Assembly (NCBI GenBank): GCA_902572735.1
Contig: CACGGX010000002.1
Span: 77,585-118,039, forward strand
Length of the DNA stretch: 40,455 bases
From: an uncultured Alphaproteobacteria bacterium
GTDB taxonomy: Bacteria > Pseudomonadota > Alphaproteobacteria > HIMB59 > GCA-002718135
Direction of reading: 5' to 3'
Under the pieces are notes generated by a model, which searched no databases, was not told where the DNA came from, and saw only the letters and a list, made by a program, of their open reading frames with translations. Below, piece by piece: positions 26,257-35,577 of the stretch. The translations under genes were made by a program, and so were the position numbers. How positions within the stretch are numbered: position 1 is the stretch's first letter; each line of letters begins with the position of its first letter.

Positions 26257-27468
26257 ATGAAACTTGTAGTAATGAAATTTGGCGGTACTTCTGTTGGCAG
26301 TATCGATAAAATCAATAATGTTGCAAACATTGTTGAAAAGCATCTAAATGATAAAAAATTGATTGTTGTTTTATCAGCAATGTCAGGCGTAACAAACAAA
26401 ATGCAAGAATATATAGATGAAATTGATTCAAATGAAATTATTGAAAATGATCTAATTTTAACCTCCGGTGAAGCTGTTTCAGTGGGAATTCTTTCAGCTA
26501 TATTAAAAAAAAGAAATATTAACTCCATTCCATTGCTTGGATGGCAAATACCAATTTTAACAGACAGTAATCATCAAAAAGCTAAAATTTTAAATATTGA
26601 TAAAGCTAGAATTGATGAATATCTAAAAAATTATGATGTTATAGTTGTTGCTGGATTTCAAGGTATCGACATAGATGGAAATATTACATCTTTAGGTAGA
26701 GGAGGCTCTGACACAACCGCTGTTGCTATCGCTACAGCTGTTGATGCTGATAGATGTGATATTTACACTGATGTTGAAGGTGTTTATACAACTGACCCAA
26801 ATCTAGAACCCAAAGCTAGAAAGATTAATAAATTAGCATTCGAAGAAATGTTGGAAATGTCATCTACTGGAGCTAAAGTACTTCATACTCGTTCTGTTGA
26901 ATTAGCAATGAAAAATAATCTTACCTTACAAGTACTTTCTTCAATAACAAAACAAAGTGGAACTTTTGTTGTAGATGAAAATAAACTAATTGAAAAAGAA
27001 ATTGTAAGCGGAGTAAGCTATAGTAATAATGAATCAAAACTAACCTTATCTGGTATAGCCGATAAACCTGGTATATCTGCAACAATTTTCGGATTGCTAG
27101 CTAATAATAATATTAACGTCGATATGATTGTGCAAAATACTTCACAAGATGGTGTAACTGCGAATATCACTTTTACTGTTCCAAACAGCGAAATTCATAA
27201 TGCTAAAAAATTAATAGAAGAAAATAAAAATCTGATTAATTTTAAATCTATTGAAACCAATACCAATATTTCTAAAATTTCAGTAATTGGTATGGGAATG
27301 ATGTCTCAATCTGGAGTAGCAAAGAAAATGTTTACAACATTAGCAGGTAATTCAATTAATATATTAGCTATCTCTACATCAGAAATAAAGATAAGTGTCT
27401 TAATTGATAAAAAATTTACAAAAATTGCTGTTAAATCTCTTCATGATGCATATAATCTAGGCAGTTAA
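26257..27468 (+). CDS. lysC: Aspartate kinase
   Basis: First step of the aspartate family: phosphorylates L-aspartate on the route to lysine, threonine and methionine. 403 residues, a monofunctional enzyme. Kinase domain opens with VMKFGGTSVGS (5-15), then VVVLSAMSGVTNKM, ILTSGEAVSVG, and GFQGIDIDGNITSLGRGGSDTTAVAIA, followed by DVEGVYTTDPN. Two ACT regulatory domains fill residues 265-403 (VSYSNNESKLTLSGIADKPGISATIFGLLANNNINVDMIVQN and KISVIGMGMMSQSGVAKKMFTTLAGNSINILAISTSEIKISVLID), so feedback inhibition by lysine and/or threonine is expected. The next gene begins directly after the stop codon. Confidence 0.97.
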   Translation: MKLVVMKFGGTSVGSIDKINNVANIVEKHLNDKKLIVVLSAMSGVTNKMQEYIDEIDSNEIIENDLILTSGEAVSVGILSAILKKRNINSIPLLGWQIPILTDSNHQKAKILNIDKARIDEYLKNYDVIVVAGFQGIDIDGNITSLGRGGSDTTAVAIATAVDADRCDIYTDVEGVYTTDPNLEPKARKINKLAFEEMLEMSSTGAKVLHTRSVELAMKNNLTLQVLSSITKQSGTFVVDENKLIEKEIVSGVSYSNNESKLTLSGIADKPGISATIFGLLANNNINVDMIVQNTSQDGVTANITFTVPNSEIHNAKKLIEENKNLINFKSIETNTNISKISVIGMGMMSQSGVAKKMFTTLAGNSINILAISTSEIKISVLIDKKFTKIAVKSLHDAYNLGS

Positions 27469-28254
27469 ATGAAAACTGTAGGTCAAATTCTATCAATTGA
27501 AAGGAACTCTAAAAACCTTTCAATTAGTGATATAGCAATTGAGCTAAAAATTTCTAAAAGTGTCATTGTTGATCTTGAAAATGATAATATAAAAAACAAT
27601 TCTGATATTATTTTTAATATTGGACATCTAAGGTCTTATTCAAATTTTCTTGAACTAGATACTGACACAATTATAAAAAAATTTAAAGATGAAATATCAT
27701 TTAATGTTAAGGAAGAGAAAAAGAATATTACCCCAATAATAGAAAACAATTTTTTTAAAGTAGAAAAATTTTTTGCTGCTTCTATTATCCTGATTATATT
27801 TACTTCATTTTACTTTTTATTCATTAATGAAAATAATAATGAAATTAACTTTGCTTTAGTTCCAGATATACCTGAAAGTTTAGAACCTATAGTTGAAAAA
27901 GCTAATACTTTTAATAATATGTCTCAAACTACTGATATTAAAAAAAATGATTTGGTAAATAATTCTAGTGCTATAGCATCTATAGAATTTGATGAAGATG
28001 TCACTATAGTTGCTACATTAAAAATGTTAAATCCAACTTGGCTTCAATTAAGAGATGAAGAGAATAATATTGTTTTAAGCAAGCTAATGGATAAGGATGA
28101 AGAGTTTTCATATGAATTAAAATTGAATTACAATATTACTGCAGGAAATGCAGGCAATATATTAGTGCTTATAGATGATGAAGTAAGAGGAAAGATAGGT
28201 AAATACGGTGATATTTTAGATTCTTTTATTTTATATAAAGATTTTACAAACTAA
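27469..28254 (+). CDS. RodZ-like HTH and DUF4115 membrane protein
   Basis: A 261-residue protein with the RodZ layout: a cytoplasmic HTH_25 domain (residues 3-75; VGQILSIERNSKNLSISDIAIELKISKSVIVDLEN and GHLRSYSNFLELD), a single transmembrane helix (about 102-120; FFAASIILIIFTSFYFLFI), a Ser/Thr/Asn-rich linker, and a periplasmic DUF4115 beta domain (ATLKMLNPTWLQLRDEENNIVLSKLMDKDEEFSY) to the end. RodZ links MreB filaments to the envelope and shapes rods. It sits between lysC and ispG with no gap to lysC and 4 bp to ispG; rodZ-like genes next to ispG are common in Proteobacteria. No mreB is in the window, so the shape role is by family only. Confidence 0.88.
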   Translation: MKTVGQILSIERNSKNLSISDIAIELKISKSVIVDLENDNIKNNSDIIFNIGHLRSYSNFLELDTDTIIKKFKDEISFNVKEEKKNITPIIENNFFKVEKFFAASIILIIFTSFYFLFINENNNEINFALVPDIPESLEPIVEKANTFNNMSQTTDIKKNDLVNNSSAIASIEFDEDVTIVATLKMLNPTWLQLRDEENNIVLSKLMDKDEEFSYELKLNYNITAGNAGNILVLIDDEVRGKIGKYGDILDSFILYKDFTN

Positions 28255-28258
28255 ATAG

Positions 28259-29356
28259 ATGCTAAGACCGTATCAACAGATTAATAGAAGAAAATCGCGT
28301 GTTATTAAAGTTGGAAATGTAAGTATTGGTGGAAATAATCAAATTGCAGTTCAAACAATGACAAATACTCTTACCTCAAATGCAAAAGATACTATTGCTC
28401 AAATAGAAAGATCTGCAAAACTTGGAGCTGATTTAGTTCGAGTATCTGTTCCAGATAAAGAATCTTCACATTCTTTAAAAGAAATTATTAAACATAGCTC
28501 TGTACCCATTATTGCAGATATACATTTTCATTATAAAAGAGGAATTGAGGCAGCAAATAATGGAGCATCTTGTATTAGAATAAATCCTGGAAATATTGGC
28601 AGCATTGATAGAATAAAAGAAGTTATAAAAGCTGCAAAAGATAATAATTGCTCAATTAGAGTAGGTGTTAATGCGGGAAGTTTAGAAAAACAAATTTTAG
28701 AAAAATTTTCAGAACCTAATCCAGAAGCTTTAGTTGAAAGTGCAAAATTAAATATCAAGATACTTGAAGATAATGATTTCACTAATTTTAAAATCAGTGT
28801 GAAATCTTCAGATATTTTTATGTCTATAAAAGCATATGAGCAGTTGGCTGAATTATGCGATTATCCATTGCATTTAGGCATTACTGAAGCAGGAGGGAAG
28901 AGAACAGGTTCAATTAAATCTTCTATTGGAATAGGAAATTTACTTTTGAGAGGAATAGGCGATACAATCAGAATATCACTTTCAGATGAACCTGAAGAAG
29001 AGGTAAGAGTAGGATTTGAAATTTTAAAAAGTCTAGGACTAAGAAATAGAGGTGTAAAAATTATATCATGTCCTTCATGTGCTAGACAACAATTTGAAGT
29101 GATAAAAACTGTAAAAAATTTAGAAAAAAAATTAGATGATATTGCTACGCCTATTACTGTTTCAATAATTGGATGTGTAGTTAATGGTCCAGGTGAAGCA
29201 ACTATGACAAATATCGGAATAACTGGTGGTGGTAACGATACACATATGATTTATCTTGACGGTAAAAAAAATAATATTGTAAAAAATGTTGATTTAGAAA
29301 GCTATCTTGAAGATCTTATTAGAAAAAAAACAAAAGAAATAGAACTTAGTAATTAA
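28259..29356 (+). CDS. ispG: 4-hydroxy-3-methylbut-2-en-1-yl diphosphate synthase IspG
   Basis: Penultimate enzyme of the MEP isoprenoid pathway: a [4Fe-4S] enzyme converting MEcPP to HMBPP. 365 residues, the bacterial two-domain form. N-terminal TIM-barrel motifs: [43 protein letters not shown], and [11 protein letters not shown]. The C-terminal cluster domain has ligand cysteines in [13 protein letters not shown] and [13 protein letters not shown], with a glutamate in the latter as fourth ligand. It feeds isopentenyl units to IspA and hence the ubiquinone chain that UbiG completes. Directly followed by hisS with no gap. Confidence 0.97.
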   Translation: MLRPYQQINRRKSRVIKVGNVSIGGNNQIAVQTMTNTLTSNAKDTIAQIERSAKLGADLVRVSVPDKESSHSLKEIIKHSSVPIIADIHFHYKRGIEAANNGASCIRINPGNIGSIDRIKEVIKAAKDNNCSIRVGVNAGSLEKQILEKFSEPNPEALVESAKLNIKILEDNDFTNFKISVKSSDIFMSIKAYEQLAELCDYPLHLGITEAGGKRTGSIKSSIGIGNLLLRGIGDTIRISLSDEPEEEVRVGFEILKSLGLRNRGVKIISCPSCARQQFEVIKTVKNLEKKLDDIATPITVSIIGCVVNGPGEATMTNIGITGGGNDTHMIYLDGKKNNIVKNVDLESYLEDLIRKKTKEIELSN

Positions 29357-30601
29357 ATGAAATTAAGATCAGTAAGAGGAACTCATGATATTTTTGGAGC
29401 AGAAATAGAAAAATTTAACAATATTTCTGAAGTTGTTTCTAAAAATGCTAATTTAAAAGAATTTAAAGAAATACAGACACCAATTTTTGAGTTTAGTGAT
29501 TTATTTGCAAAACCTCTTGGAGCACAGTCTGATGTTGTATTGAAGGAAATGTATTCATTTGAAGATCGAAATAACGAATTTTTAACACTACGTCCTGAAT
29601 ATACGACCCCTATGATAAGAGCTGCAATTACTAACAATCTCTTGAATGATCTTCCACTAAAAATTTTTGGTATTGGCCCAATGTTTAGAAGAGAAAGACC
29701 ACAAAAGGGTAGATATAGACAATTTAATCAGATAAATTTTGAAATACTTGGTACCAAAGATTTTCTTGCAGATGTTGAATTAATATTACTCTCTAATAAT
29801 ATTTTAAAAGAACTTCTGCCCAATTCAAAAATAAGACTTCAAATTAATTCTTTAGGAGATAAAAAAACCTTAATTGATTTTAAAAAAAGTCTTACAAAAT
29901 ATTTTAATACTCATAAAAAAAAACTATCAGAAGAAAGTATTAATAAAATTGACACCAACCCATTAAGAATATTAGATTCAAAAAATGAGGAAGATGTAGA
30001 AATTTCATTATCTTCACCTAAAATATATGAATACTTAACTGATGAAGCCAAAAAACACTACGAAGATCTCAAAAGATCATTAAGTATACTAGATATTAAT
30101 TTTGAAGAAAACGTTAATCTCGTTAGAGGTCTTGATTACTATTGTAATACAGTGTTCGAATACAAATCAGATAATTTAGGAAGTCAAGACACGTTATTAG
30201 GTGGAGGAAGATATGACGGCCTAATAAAAGTATTAGGAGGGCCTGATATATCCGGTATTGGATGGGCTGCAGGCATTGAAAGAATTGCATTATTAATGGA
30301 ATCTGAAAAAAAAATAAACTCAATTATTCACATCGCAGTAACAAATCAAAAATTTACAGATTATTTTCTTTATCTGCAGAAATATTTATCTGAAAATAGC
30401 ATTTCATATTACTGGAATTATAAATACAATTTAAAAAAATCATTTACAAAAGCTAATACATCTTCAGCATCACATATAATTATAATTGGAGAAAATGAGT
30501 TTAATGGTAATTATTTTACTATTAAAAATTTAATGACTGGTGAACAAAAAGAATTAAAGCTTAATGAAATATTTAATCATTTGAATGATAAATCTAGATA
30601 A
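29357..30601 (+). CDS. hisS: Histidyl-tRNA synthetase
   Basis: Class II aminoacyl-tRNA synthetase charging tRNA-His. 414 residues. Motif 1 region [13 protein letters not shown], motif 2 [23 protein letters not shown] (about 112-134), the HisRS-specific [15 protein letters not shown] (near 255-269), and motif 3 [14 protein letters not shown] near 300. The C-terminal anticodon-binding domain spans about 320-410. The start ATG follows the ispG stop with no gap, and its end overlaps prfA by 17 bp. Complete and apparently functional. Confidence 0.97.
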   Translation: MKLRSVRGTHDIFGAEIEKFNNISEVVSKNANLKEFKEIQTPIFEFSDLFAKPLGAQSDVVLKEMYSFEDRNNEFLTLRPEYTTPMIRAAITNNLLNDLPLKIFGIGPMFRRERPQKGRYRQFNQINFEILGTKDFLADVELILLSNNILKELLPNSKIRLQINSLGDKKTLIDFKKSLTKYFNTHKKKLSEESINKIDTNPLRILDSKNEEDVEISLSSPKIYEYLTDEAKKHYEDLKRSLSILDINFEENVNLVRGLDYYCNTVFEYKSDNLGSQDTLLGGGRYDGLIKVLGGPDISGIGWAAGIERIALLMESEKKINSIIHIAVTNQKFTDYFLYLQKYLSENSISYYWNYKYNLKKSFTKANTSSASHIIIIGENEFNGNYFTIKNLMTGEQKELKLNEIFNHLNDKSR

Positions 30602-31661
30602 ACAATTTTCAATAATTTTAGAAAAATTTAAAATAATTGAAAATTCATTAAACAATATGAATAATATTGATTCAAATGAATTAATTAAATTAAATAGAGA
30701 ATATTCCGAGCTTCGCCCAATTGTAGAAAAAATTCAAGAATACAATGATTTGCAAAAAGATATATTAAATCTTAATGAGTTAGTAAAAGATAATGATTTA
30801 GAAATTAGTAAAATAGCTGAATCAGAACTTATTGAAAAAAAAAATCTAATCAAAGATCTTGAACAAGAATTATTAAAATTACTAATACCAAAGGATGAAA
30901 ATGACTCTAAGAATTCAATTTTAGAAATTAGAGCTGGTACCGGGGGTGATGAAGCGTCACTTTTTGCTTCTGATTTATTAAATATGTATCAGAGATATGC
31001 TGATTTAAATTCATGGAAATTTGATATTTTATCAATATCAGAAACAGGTTTGAAAGGTGTAAAAGAGGCTATTTGTAATATTTCAGGATTAAATGTTTTT
31101 TCAAAATTAAAATTTGAATCTGGTGTTCATAGAGTGCAAAGAGTTCCAACTACAGAAAGTAGTGGAAGAGTACATACATCAGCTGCAACAGTAGCTGTCT
31201 TACCTGAAGCAGAAGAAGTCGATATTGAAGTTCTTGATAAAGATTTAAGAATTGATGTTTTCAGATCAAGTGGACCAGGAGGCCAATCTGTTAATACCAC
31301 CGATAGTGCAGTGAGAATTACACATTTACCAACTGGAATTGTAGTTTCACAGCAAGATGAAAAATCTCAACATAAAAATAAAGCAAAGGCTTTAAAAATT
31401 TTACGATCAAGATTGCTAGATAATCAACTTCAAGAAAAAAATAAAGAAAGATCTGAACAAAGGAAAAACCAAGTTGGTTCTGGAGATAGATCTGAAAGAA
31501 TAAGAACATATAATTTTCCCCAAGGAAGGGTTTCTGATCATAGGATAAATCTTACATTGTATAATCTATCAGAAATACTTGAGGGCAACATAGATGAGTT
31601 GATAAATCCTTTAATTGCTGAAGAAGAGAGTACAAAGTTAGCAAATATGAAAAATGAATAA
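30585..31661 (+). CDS. prfA: Peptide chain release factor 1
   Basis: Terminates translation at UAA and UAG. 358 residues. The codon-recognition PxT motif is P188-T-T190 (RVPTTESSG, the usual form being PAT or PVT), and the peptidyl-hydrolysis GGQ is 232-234 ([14 protein letters not shown]). The upstream [14 protein letters not shown] segment and the C-terminal [17 protein letters not shown] complete the family pattern. The start ATG lies 17 bp before the end of hisS, and the gene overlaps prmC by 8 bp, pairing the factor with the methylase that modifies its GGQ glutamine. Confidence 0.97.
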   Translation: MINLDKQFSIILEKFKIIENSLNNMNNIDSNELIKLNREYSELRPIVEKIQEYNDLQKDILNLNELVKDNDLEISKIAESELIEKKNLIKDLEQELLKLLIPKDENDSKNSILEIRAGTGGDEASLFASDLLNMYQRYADLNSWKFDILSISETGLKGVKEAICNISGLNVFSKLKFESGVHRVQRVPTTESSGRVHTSAATVAVLPEAEEVDIEVLDKDLRIDVFRSSGPGGQSVNTTDSAVRITHLPTGIVVSQQDEKSQHKNKAKALKILRSRLLDNQLQEKNKERSEQRKNQVGSGDRSERIRTYNFPQGRVSDHRINLTLYNLSEILEGNIDELINPLIAEEESTKLANMKNE

Positions 31662-32484
31662 TTTAATTGAAGAGAGTTTAAAAAAATTAAAACAAAAAAA
31701 TATAAATAATCCAGAACTAGATATTAGAATTTTGCTTAAATACGCTTCAAAAAAAAAAAATGAAATTGTTTTAAGTAATCTAAATATAGATAATATTGAT
31801 ATTGTTAAATTTAAATCTTATCTTCAAAAAAGAATTAATAGACAACCAATAGCTAAAATTATTAACAAAAAATCTTTTTGGAAAAATGATTTTTATGTAA
31901 ATAATCATGTTTTAGATCCACGTCCTGAAACAGAATTAATAATTGAGGAAGCACTAAAAATTTATAGAAACAAAAACCTTAAATTAAAAATATTAGATAT
32001 TGGTACTGGATCAGGCTGTATTGCAATATCACTAGCAAAGGAATTTAAAAATGCATCTATTACAGCTATAGATATATCTAAAGAAGCATTAGAAGTTGCA
32101 GAAATAAACTTAAAAATACATAATTGTGATAATCAAATCCAACTTAAGATGATTGATTTTAAAAATATTAGTTCCAAGTTTGATTTGATTGTATCTAATC
32201 CACCATATCTAACAACCGAACAGTTTAATAACGCAGATCCAGAAGTTAAAAATTTTGAGCCTAAATTGGCTCTAGTTGGAGGAGATGATGGGTTGAAATT
32301 TTACAGAGAATATTCAAATAATCTAAAAAATTTAATGAATAAAAATGCTCATTTTATATGTGAAATTGGTATTAAACAGAAACAAGATTGTAAAGAAATA
32401 TTTGAAAATTCCGGATTATATTTGAATAAAACAATTAATGATCTTCAAGGAATCGAGAGAATCCTTAGTTTTTCAAAGATATAA
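31654..32484 (+). CDS. prmC: Release factor glutamine methyltransferase
   Basis: Methylates the glutamine of the GGQ motif in release factors. 276 residues. SAM motif [17 protein letters not shown] (113-128), the catalytic N-P-P-Y at 182-185 (LIVSNPPYL), and the N-terminal helical domain ending in [21 protein letters not shown] (63-83) that recognises the factor, with [11 protein letters not shown] following. It overlaps prfA by 8 bp. A 77-bp gap separates it from the DUF4167 gene and holds a possible promoter. Confidence 0.96.
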   Translation: MNNLIEESLKKLKQKNINNPELDIRILLKYASKKKNEIVLSNLNIDNIDIVKFKSYLQKRINRQPIAKIINKKSFWKNDFYVNNHVLDPRPETELIIEEALKIYRNKNLKLKILDIGTGSGCIAISLAKEFKNASITAIDISKEALEVAEINLKIHNCDNQIQLKMIDFKNISSKFDLIVSNPPYLTTEQFNNADPEVKNFEPKLALVGGDDGLKFYREYSNNLKNLMNKNAHFICEIGIKQKQDCKEIFENSGLYLNKTINDLQGIERILSFSKI

Positions 32485-32485
32485 G

Positions 32486-32513
32486 TTGAAAAAAATCAAA
32501 TGAACTGTATAGG
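32486..32513 (+). promoter_or_regulatory. Candidate promoter of the DUF4167 gene
   Basis: TTGAAA at 32486-32491 and TATAGG at 32508-32513 are 16 bp apart, just after the prmC stop. A start near 32520 would give a leader of about 42 bases. Confidence 0.35.
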
Positions 32514-32549
32514 TAAGAAAATAGATTAATAATTTATTAAAATTTTTAA

Positions 32550-32568
32550 TTTCCAAACAGTATGTATA
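32550..32568. promoter_or_regulatory. Near copy of the marR operator overlapping the DUF4167 start
   Basis: TTTCCAAAC, A, GTATGTATA matches the 19-bp marR operator (4410-4428) at 16 of 19 positions, including all its C and G positions at the centre. It covers the ATG of the DUF4167 gene (32562-32564). Part of the match is coding sequence (Met-Tyr-Lys), so chance is possible. Confidence 0.35.
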
Positions 32569-32975
32569 AAAAAAACGGTAGAACCGCTTATAAGAGTAAT
32601 AGAAGAACCAGTTTTAAGAAACTTGGTGGATACAAAAATTTCAATAATAGAAATAGAGGAAATGTATCTCAGCAATATAACAAGTACTTAAAACTAGCTA
32701 AAGAAGCATCAAGATCAGGTGATAGAATTCAATCTGAATACTATTATCAGTTTACTGATCACTACTATAGAATAATGGTTGAGTTAGGTATTAATATTGA
32801 AGAAAATACAAGTTTTGATGATCAAAAACAAAGTACATTAAGTGAAGAAAGTTCTGATAATCAAACTGAAACAATAGAAATAAATGATAATGATAAAGTA
32901 GAAGATGATTCAATCGAATCTATTCCATTTATAGCTGAACCATCTAAAGAAAAAAGAACAAGATCAACAAAGTAA
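32562..32975 (+). CDS. DUF4167-family basic protein
   Basis: A 137-residue protein of the alphaproteobacterial DUF4167 family, typically annotated just after prfA and prmC, as here. The N-terminus is strongly basic and Asn/Arg-rich (RTAYKSNRRTSFKKLGGYKNFNNRNRGN), suggestive of RNA or ribosome binding. The conserved core is YNKYLKLAKEASRSGDRIQSEYYYQFTDHYYRIM (about 40-73), with the family's G-D-R and E-x-Y-x-Q spacing. The C-terminal half is acidic and low-complexity, ending in a basic REKRTRSTK-like tail. Function unknown. A sequence resembling the marR operator overlaps the start codon. Convergent with the M23 peptidase gene, with no gap. Confidence 0.9.
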   Translation: MYKKNGRTAYKSNRRTSFKKLGGYKNFNNRNRGNVSQQYNKYLKLAKEASRSGDRIQSEYYYQFTDHYYRIMVELGINIEENTSFDDQKQSTLSEESSDNQTETIEINDNDKVEDDSIESIPFIAEPSKEKRTRSTK

Positions 32976-34268
32976 TTATTCGTATAACATGCTCAAATGA
33001 TCAGCATATATTACTTTATACCACTCTTTGAATTTTTCTAATTCTTTACCCTCTAGTATTTTCCCAGAAGGAAGTTTTAGTTTTAACGGATTAATATGTT
33101 TATTTTGATAAATAATTTCATAATGAAGATGTGGTCCTGTAGAATTTCCCGTACTACCTACATAACCTATAACTTCACCTTGGTTAACTCTTACCCCTTT
33201 AGAAATACCTTTCTTGTAATTTGATAAATGTGCATAGGCTGTTTTATATCCGTTATTATGTCTTATACGAATATATTTTCCGTATCCTCCATTCCTTCCA
33301 ACGTATTCAACAATACCATTTCCTCCGGCATAAATAGGTGTTCCTGTAGGTGCAGCAAAATCTACACCTTTATGCATTTTATTGAAACCTGAAATAGGAT
33401 GTTTACGCATACCAAAATTTGATGAAATTCTTGCACCATCTAAGGGTGTTTTTAAAATCGATTTTTTAACATTTTTTCCTTCTCTGTTAAAATAATCAAC
33501 ATATCCATCATCTGTAATAAACTTAAAATATTCTAACTGTTTTCCATCAATTATTATCGAAGCATATTTAATATCGTTATATTCTAATTTACCAGTTTCA
33601 ACTATTTCATCAAATTCATAAGATATTGAAACTACCGTATCCACTTTAATATCTCTTTGAAAATCGAGATCAAAACTAAAAAGACTGATAATTTTAACTA
33701 AAATATCTGATGATACACCATTTTTAATACCATCTGAAAATAATGATTCTTTAATTGTATATTCTTTCGATTCAACAAATGAATCTCTAGTTAATTCTTT
33801 TATATTTAAATTTATTTCTTTATCTAAATCAACAGAGATAATAGTCTCACTGTTCTTAAAAAATTCAATTTTTTTTATTTCTCCCAAATTATTTTCAAAC
33901 ACACTTATTATTTCTCCAGTTTTGATTTTTTTTAAATCAAAAGAGGTTTCTATTTTACTTATAATTTTGTAAATTTTTTTTTGTTTAAAGTTTAAGTTCT
34001 CCAAAATAGAGACAAAAGTATCACCTTGTAAAATTTTAATTTTTTTCTCAAAATATTGTGCTTTATTAATATTTTTATTAATATTAGGCGATTTTACTTT
34101 ATCTTTTTTTTCTTGAATAATTTCTTTTTTGTCTTCTAATATTTCTTTTTTGACTATTTCTTTCTCTAAAATATTTTTCTCAGATAACTGAAAGTATTCA
34201 GAAATAAATATATAATAACCTGAAGATATTAAAGAAATTAAAATTAGATATCTTAAAATTCTAAACAC
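32976..34268 (-). CDS. M23-family peptidoglycan endopeptidase (MepM-like)
   Basis: Membrane-anchored murein hydrolase of 430 residues. N-terminal hydrophobic anchor (ILRYLILISLISSGYYIFI, 4-22), a Lys/Glu-rich coiled linker (about 28-65), a LysM/OapA-like segment starting ILQGDTFVSILENLNF (79-94), a beta-rich middle domain, and the LytM/M23 catalytic domain at the end. Zinc ligands and catalytic residues are all present: H299 and D303 (HKGVD), H347 (AYAHLS), and H380/H382 (PHLHYE). Relatives cut meso-DAP-D-Ala cross-links to allow wall growth. It begins right after the flavin reductase stop and abuts the DUF4167 stop. Likely active; no regulation seen. Confidence 0.93.
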   Translation of the reverse strand: MFRILRYLILISLISSGYYIFISEYFQLSEKNILEKEIVKKEILEDKKEIIQEKKDKVKSPNINKNINKAQYFEKKIKILQGDTFVSILENLNFKQKKIYKIISKIETSFDLKKIKTGEIISVFENNLGEIKKIEFFKNSETIISVDLDKEINLNIKELTRDSFVESKEYTIKESLFSDGIKNGVSSDILVKIISLFSFDLDFQRDIKVDTVVSISYEFDEIVETGKLEYNDIKYASIIIDGKQLEYFKFITDDGYVDYFNREGKNVKKSILKTPLDGARISSNFGMRKHPISGFNKMHKGVDFAAPTGTPIYAGGNGIVEYVGRNGGYGKYIRIRHNNGYKTAYAHLSNYKKGISKGVRVNQGEVIGYVGSTGNSTGPHLHYEIIYQNKHINPLKLKLPSGKILEGKELEKFKEWYKVIYADHLSMLYE

Positions 34269-34733
34269 TTAAAAATATTTTGAATTAAAATATACAAGTG
34301 GTTTCAATTTATCATTAGATTGTATTTCTAATATCTTACATATAAATATTATGTGATCACCTTTTTTGATTTTATCTATTAGTTTACATTCAAGATTTGC
34401 TATGCAATCTGGTATAATTGCTGTTTTATTTTTACCTTCAATAAAATTTATATTATTTAAATGTGGTGTAGTAGAAGCAAAATTATCAGATAATTTTTTT
34501 TGTTTACTAGATAAAATATTTATTGATAAAAATTTAGTTTTTGAAAACTGCTTTATTGAAGACGAGTAATTACCTAAAGAAAATAAAACCATAGGAGGGT
34601 TTAGAGATAGAGAATTAAATGAATTAACAGTTTTCCCATATATTGAATTATTATTTTTAACACATACAACAGTAATTCCTGTCGAAAACTTACTAAGTGT
34701 TTTTTTAAAATTCTTAGTGTTTACTTTTTTCAT
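34269..34733 (-). CDS. Flavin reductase-like FMN-binding protein
   Basis: A 154-residue split-barrel flavoprotein of the RutF/HpaC type, which reduces FMN or FAD with NAD(P)H for a partner monooxygenase. Landmarks: LSKFSTGITVVCVKN (13-27), GKTVNSFNSLSLNPPMVLFSLGNYSSS (33-59) with the flavin-contacting S-F-x-S-L-S-x-x-P-P, FLSINILSSKQKKLSDNFAS, and GDHIIFICKILEIQ near the C-terminus. The start ATG overlaps the GNAT stop by 4 bp and the M23 gene follows at once. No monooxygenase is encoded nearby, so its client is unknown. Confidence 0.88.
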   Translation of the reverse strand: MKKVNTKNFKKTLSKFSTGITVVCVKNNNSIYGKTVNSFNSLSLNPPMVLFSLGNYSSSIKQFSKTKFLSINILSSKQKKLSDNFASTTPHLNNINFIEGKNKTAIIPDCIANLECKLIDKIKKGDHIIFICKILEIQSNDKLKPLVYFNSKYF

Positions 34734-35230
34734 AATCTTTTTTGCATATAAATTGAATCAACCCATTTATTTTTTTTAAAACCAGCTTTTTTTATAGTTC
34801 CAATATATTGAAATCCGTTATTTTTATGTATTTTTATAGAAGCAAAATTATTTTTTCCACCAATCACTGCTATTAAATTTTTAATCTTTGTAATTTTTTT
34901 ACATATTTTAACAAGTTCTTTTAATAACTTATTACCATAACCATTATTAATGTAATCTGGATCTACATAGATTGAATGTTCATATGAAAATCTATATCCA
35001 CTTTTTTCTCTAAATTTATTTACAAATGCTAATCCAATAACTTCATTTTCTTCAAATGCCAAAATGAATGGCAACTTATTTTTTTTTATTTTTTTTAATA
35101 ATAAATTAAATTTTGATTTAGATAATTTTTTTTCTTCAAAATTAGAGAATGAATTTTCAATAAAATAATTATAAATATTTAGAGCTTTAGAGATTTCTTT
35201 TTCTGTAAAATTATATTTTTTTACCTTCAT
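34730..35230 (-). CDS. GNAT N-acetyltransferase (phosphinothricin/methionine-sulfoximine type)
   Basis: A 166-residue acetyl-CoA-dependent N-acetyltransferase. The CoA loop is in YVDPDYINNGYGNKLLKELV (about 91-110; the consensus R/Q-x-x-G-x-G/A is here N-N-G-Y-G-N). The C-terminal IHKNNGFQYIGTIKKAGFKKNKWVDSIYMQKRL is the signature of the PAT/Bar-like subgroup, whose members acetylate phosphinothricin, methionine sulfoximine or related amino acids. Translation starts at ATG 35230, just downstream of an AGGAG-like ribosome site (aggagataaATG on the minus strand), one of the few clear ones here. It heads the GNAT-flavin reductase-M23 unit. Substrate uncertain. Confidence 0.87.
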   Translation of the reverse strand: MKVKKYNFTEKEISKALNIYNYFIENSFSNFEEKKLSKSKFNLLLKKIKKNKLPFILAFEENEVIGLAFVNKFREKSGYRFSYEHSIYVDPDYINNGYGNKLLKELVKICKKITKIKNLIAVIGGKNNFASIKIHKNNGFQYIGTIKKAGFKKNKWVDSIYMQKRL

Positions 35231-35448
35231 TTATCTCCTAATTTCAATAATCAAATGTATGAATAATTCTACACTCTGAATATTATTTAATAAAAAATTG
35301 ATCAATATGTTTATAATTTATTTACTTAATTAATGATTAAAAAAGGTTAAATTAAGTAAAATTTAAAAATCTTATACAAGCTTTCAATTATTGCTTTAGC
35401 TTTAAAAGTCATTATATTTTAAAATACTATAATTTAATAAAATTACTT
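35231..35448. other. Intergenic region ahead of tRNA-Val
   Basis: This 218-bp stretch, very AT-rich, carries the GNAT gene's ribosome site at its left end and the tRNA promoter at its right. I see no open frame above ten codons, no strong hairpin and no repeat. Confidence 0.6.
35428..35433 (+). promoter_or_regulatory. -10 element of the tRNA-Val gene
   Basis: An exact TATAAT whose end is 15 bp before the mature tRNA 5' end. No good -35 is seen at 16-18 bp spacing. Confidence 0.5.
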
Positions 35449-35523
35449 GGGTGTGTAGCTCAGCGGTAGAGCACTGCCTCGACACGGCAGGGGTCACAGG
35501 TTCAATCCCTGTCACACCCACCA
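35449..35523 (+). tRNA. tRNA-Val (anticodon GAC)
   Basis: A full cloverleaf: acceptor stem GGGTGTG (35449-35455) pairs with CACACCC (35513-35519), D arm GCTC/GAGC, anticodon stem CTGCC/GGCAG, T arm ACAGG/CCTGT around TTCAATC, discriminator A at 35520, and an encoded CCA at 35521-35523. The anticodon loop is TCGACAC (35479-35485), giving anticodon GAC, which reads GUC and GUU valine codons. Position 33, almost always U, is C here. Confidence 0.95.
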
Positions 35524-35577
35524 TAGAAATTTTAATAAATATTCTTGAAATTTAATAATATGATATATTTATAAATT

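Noticed and set aside
35231-35448. Riboswitch or small RNA in the gap before tRNA-Val
   Set aside because: The stretch is AT-only for long runs with no stable stem or conserved-looking motif; nothing beyond a promoter is supported.
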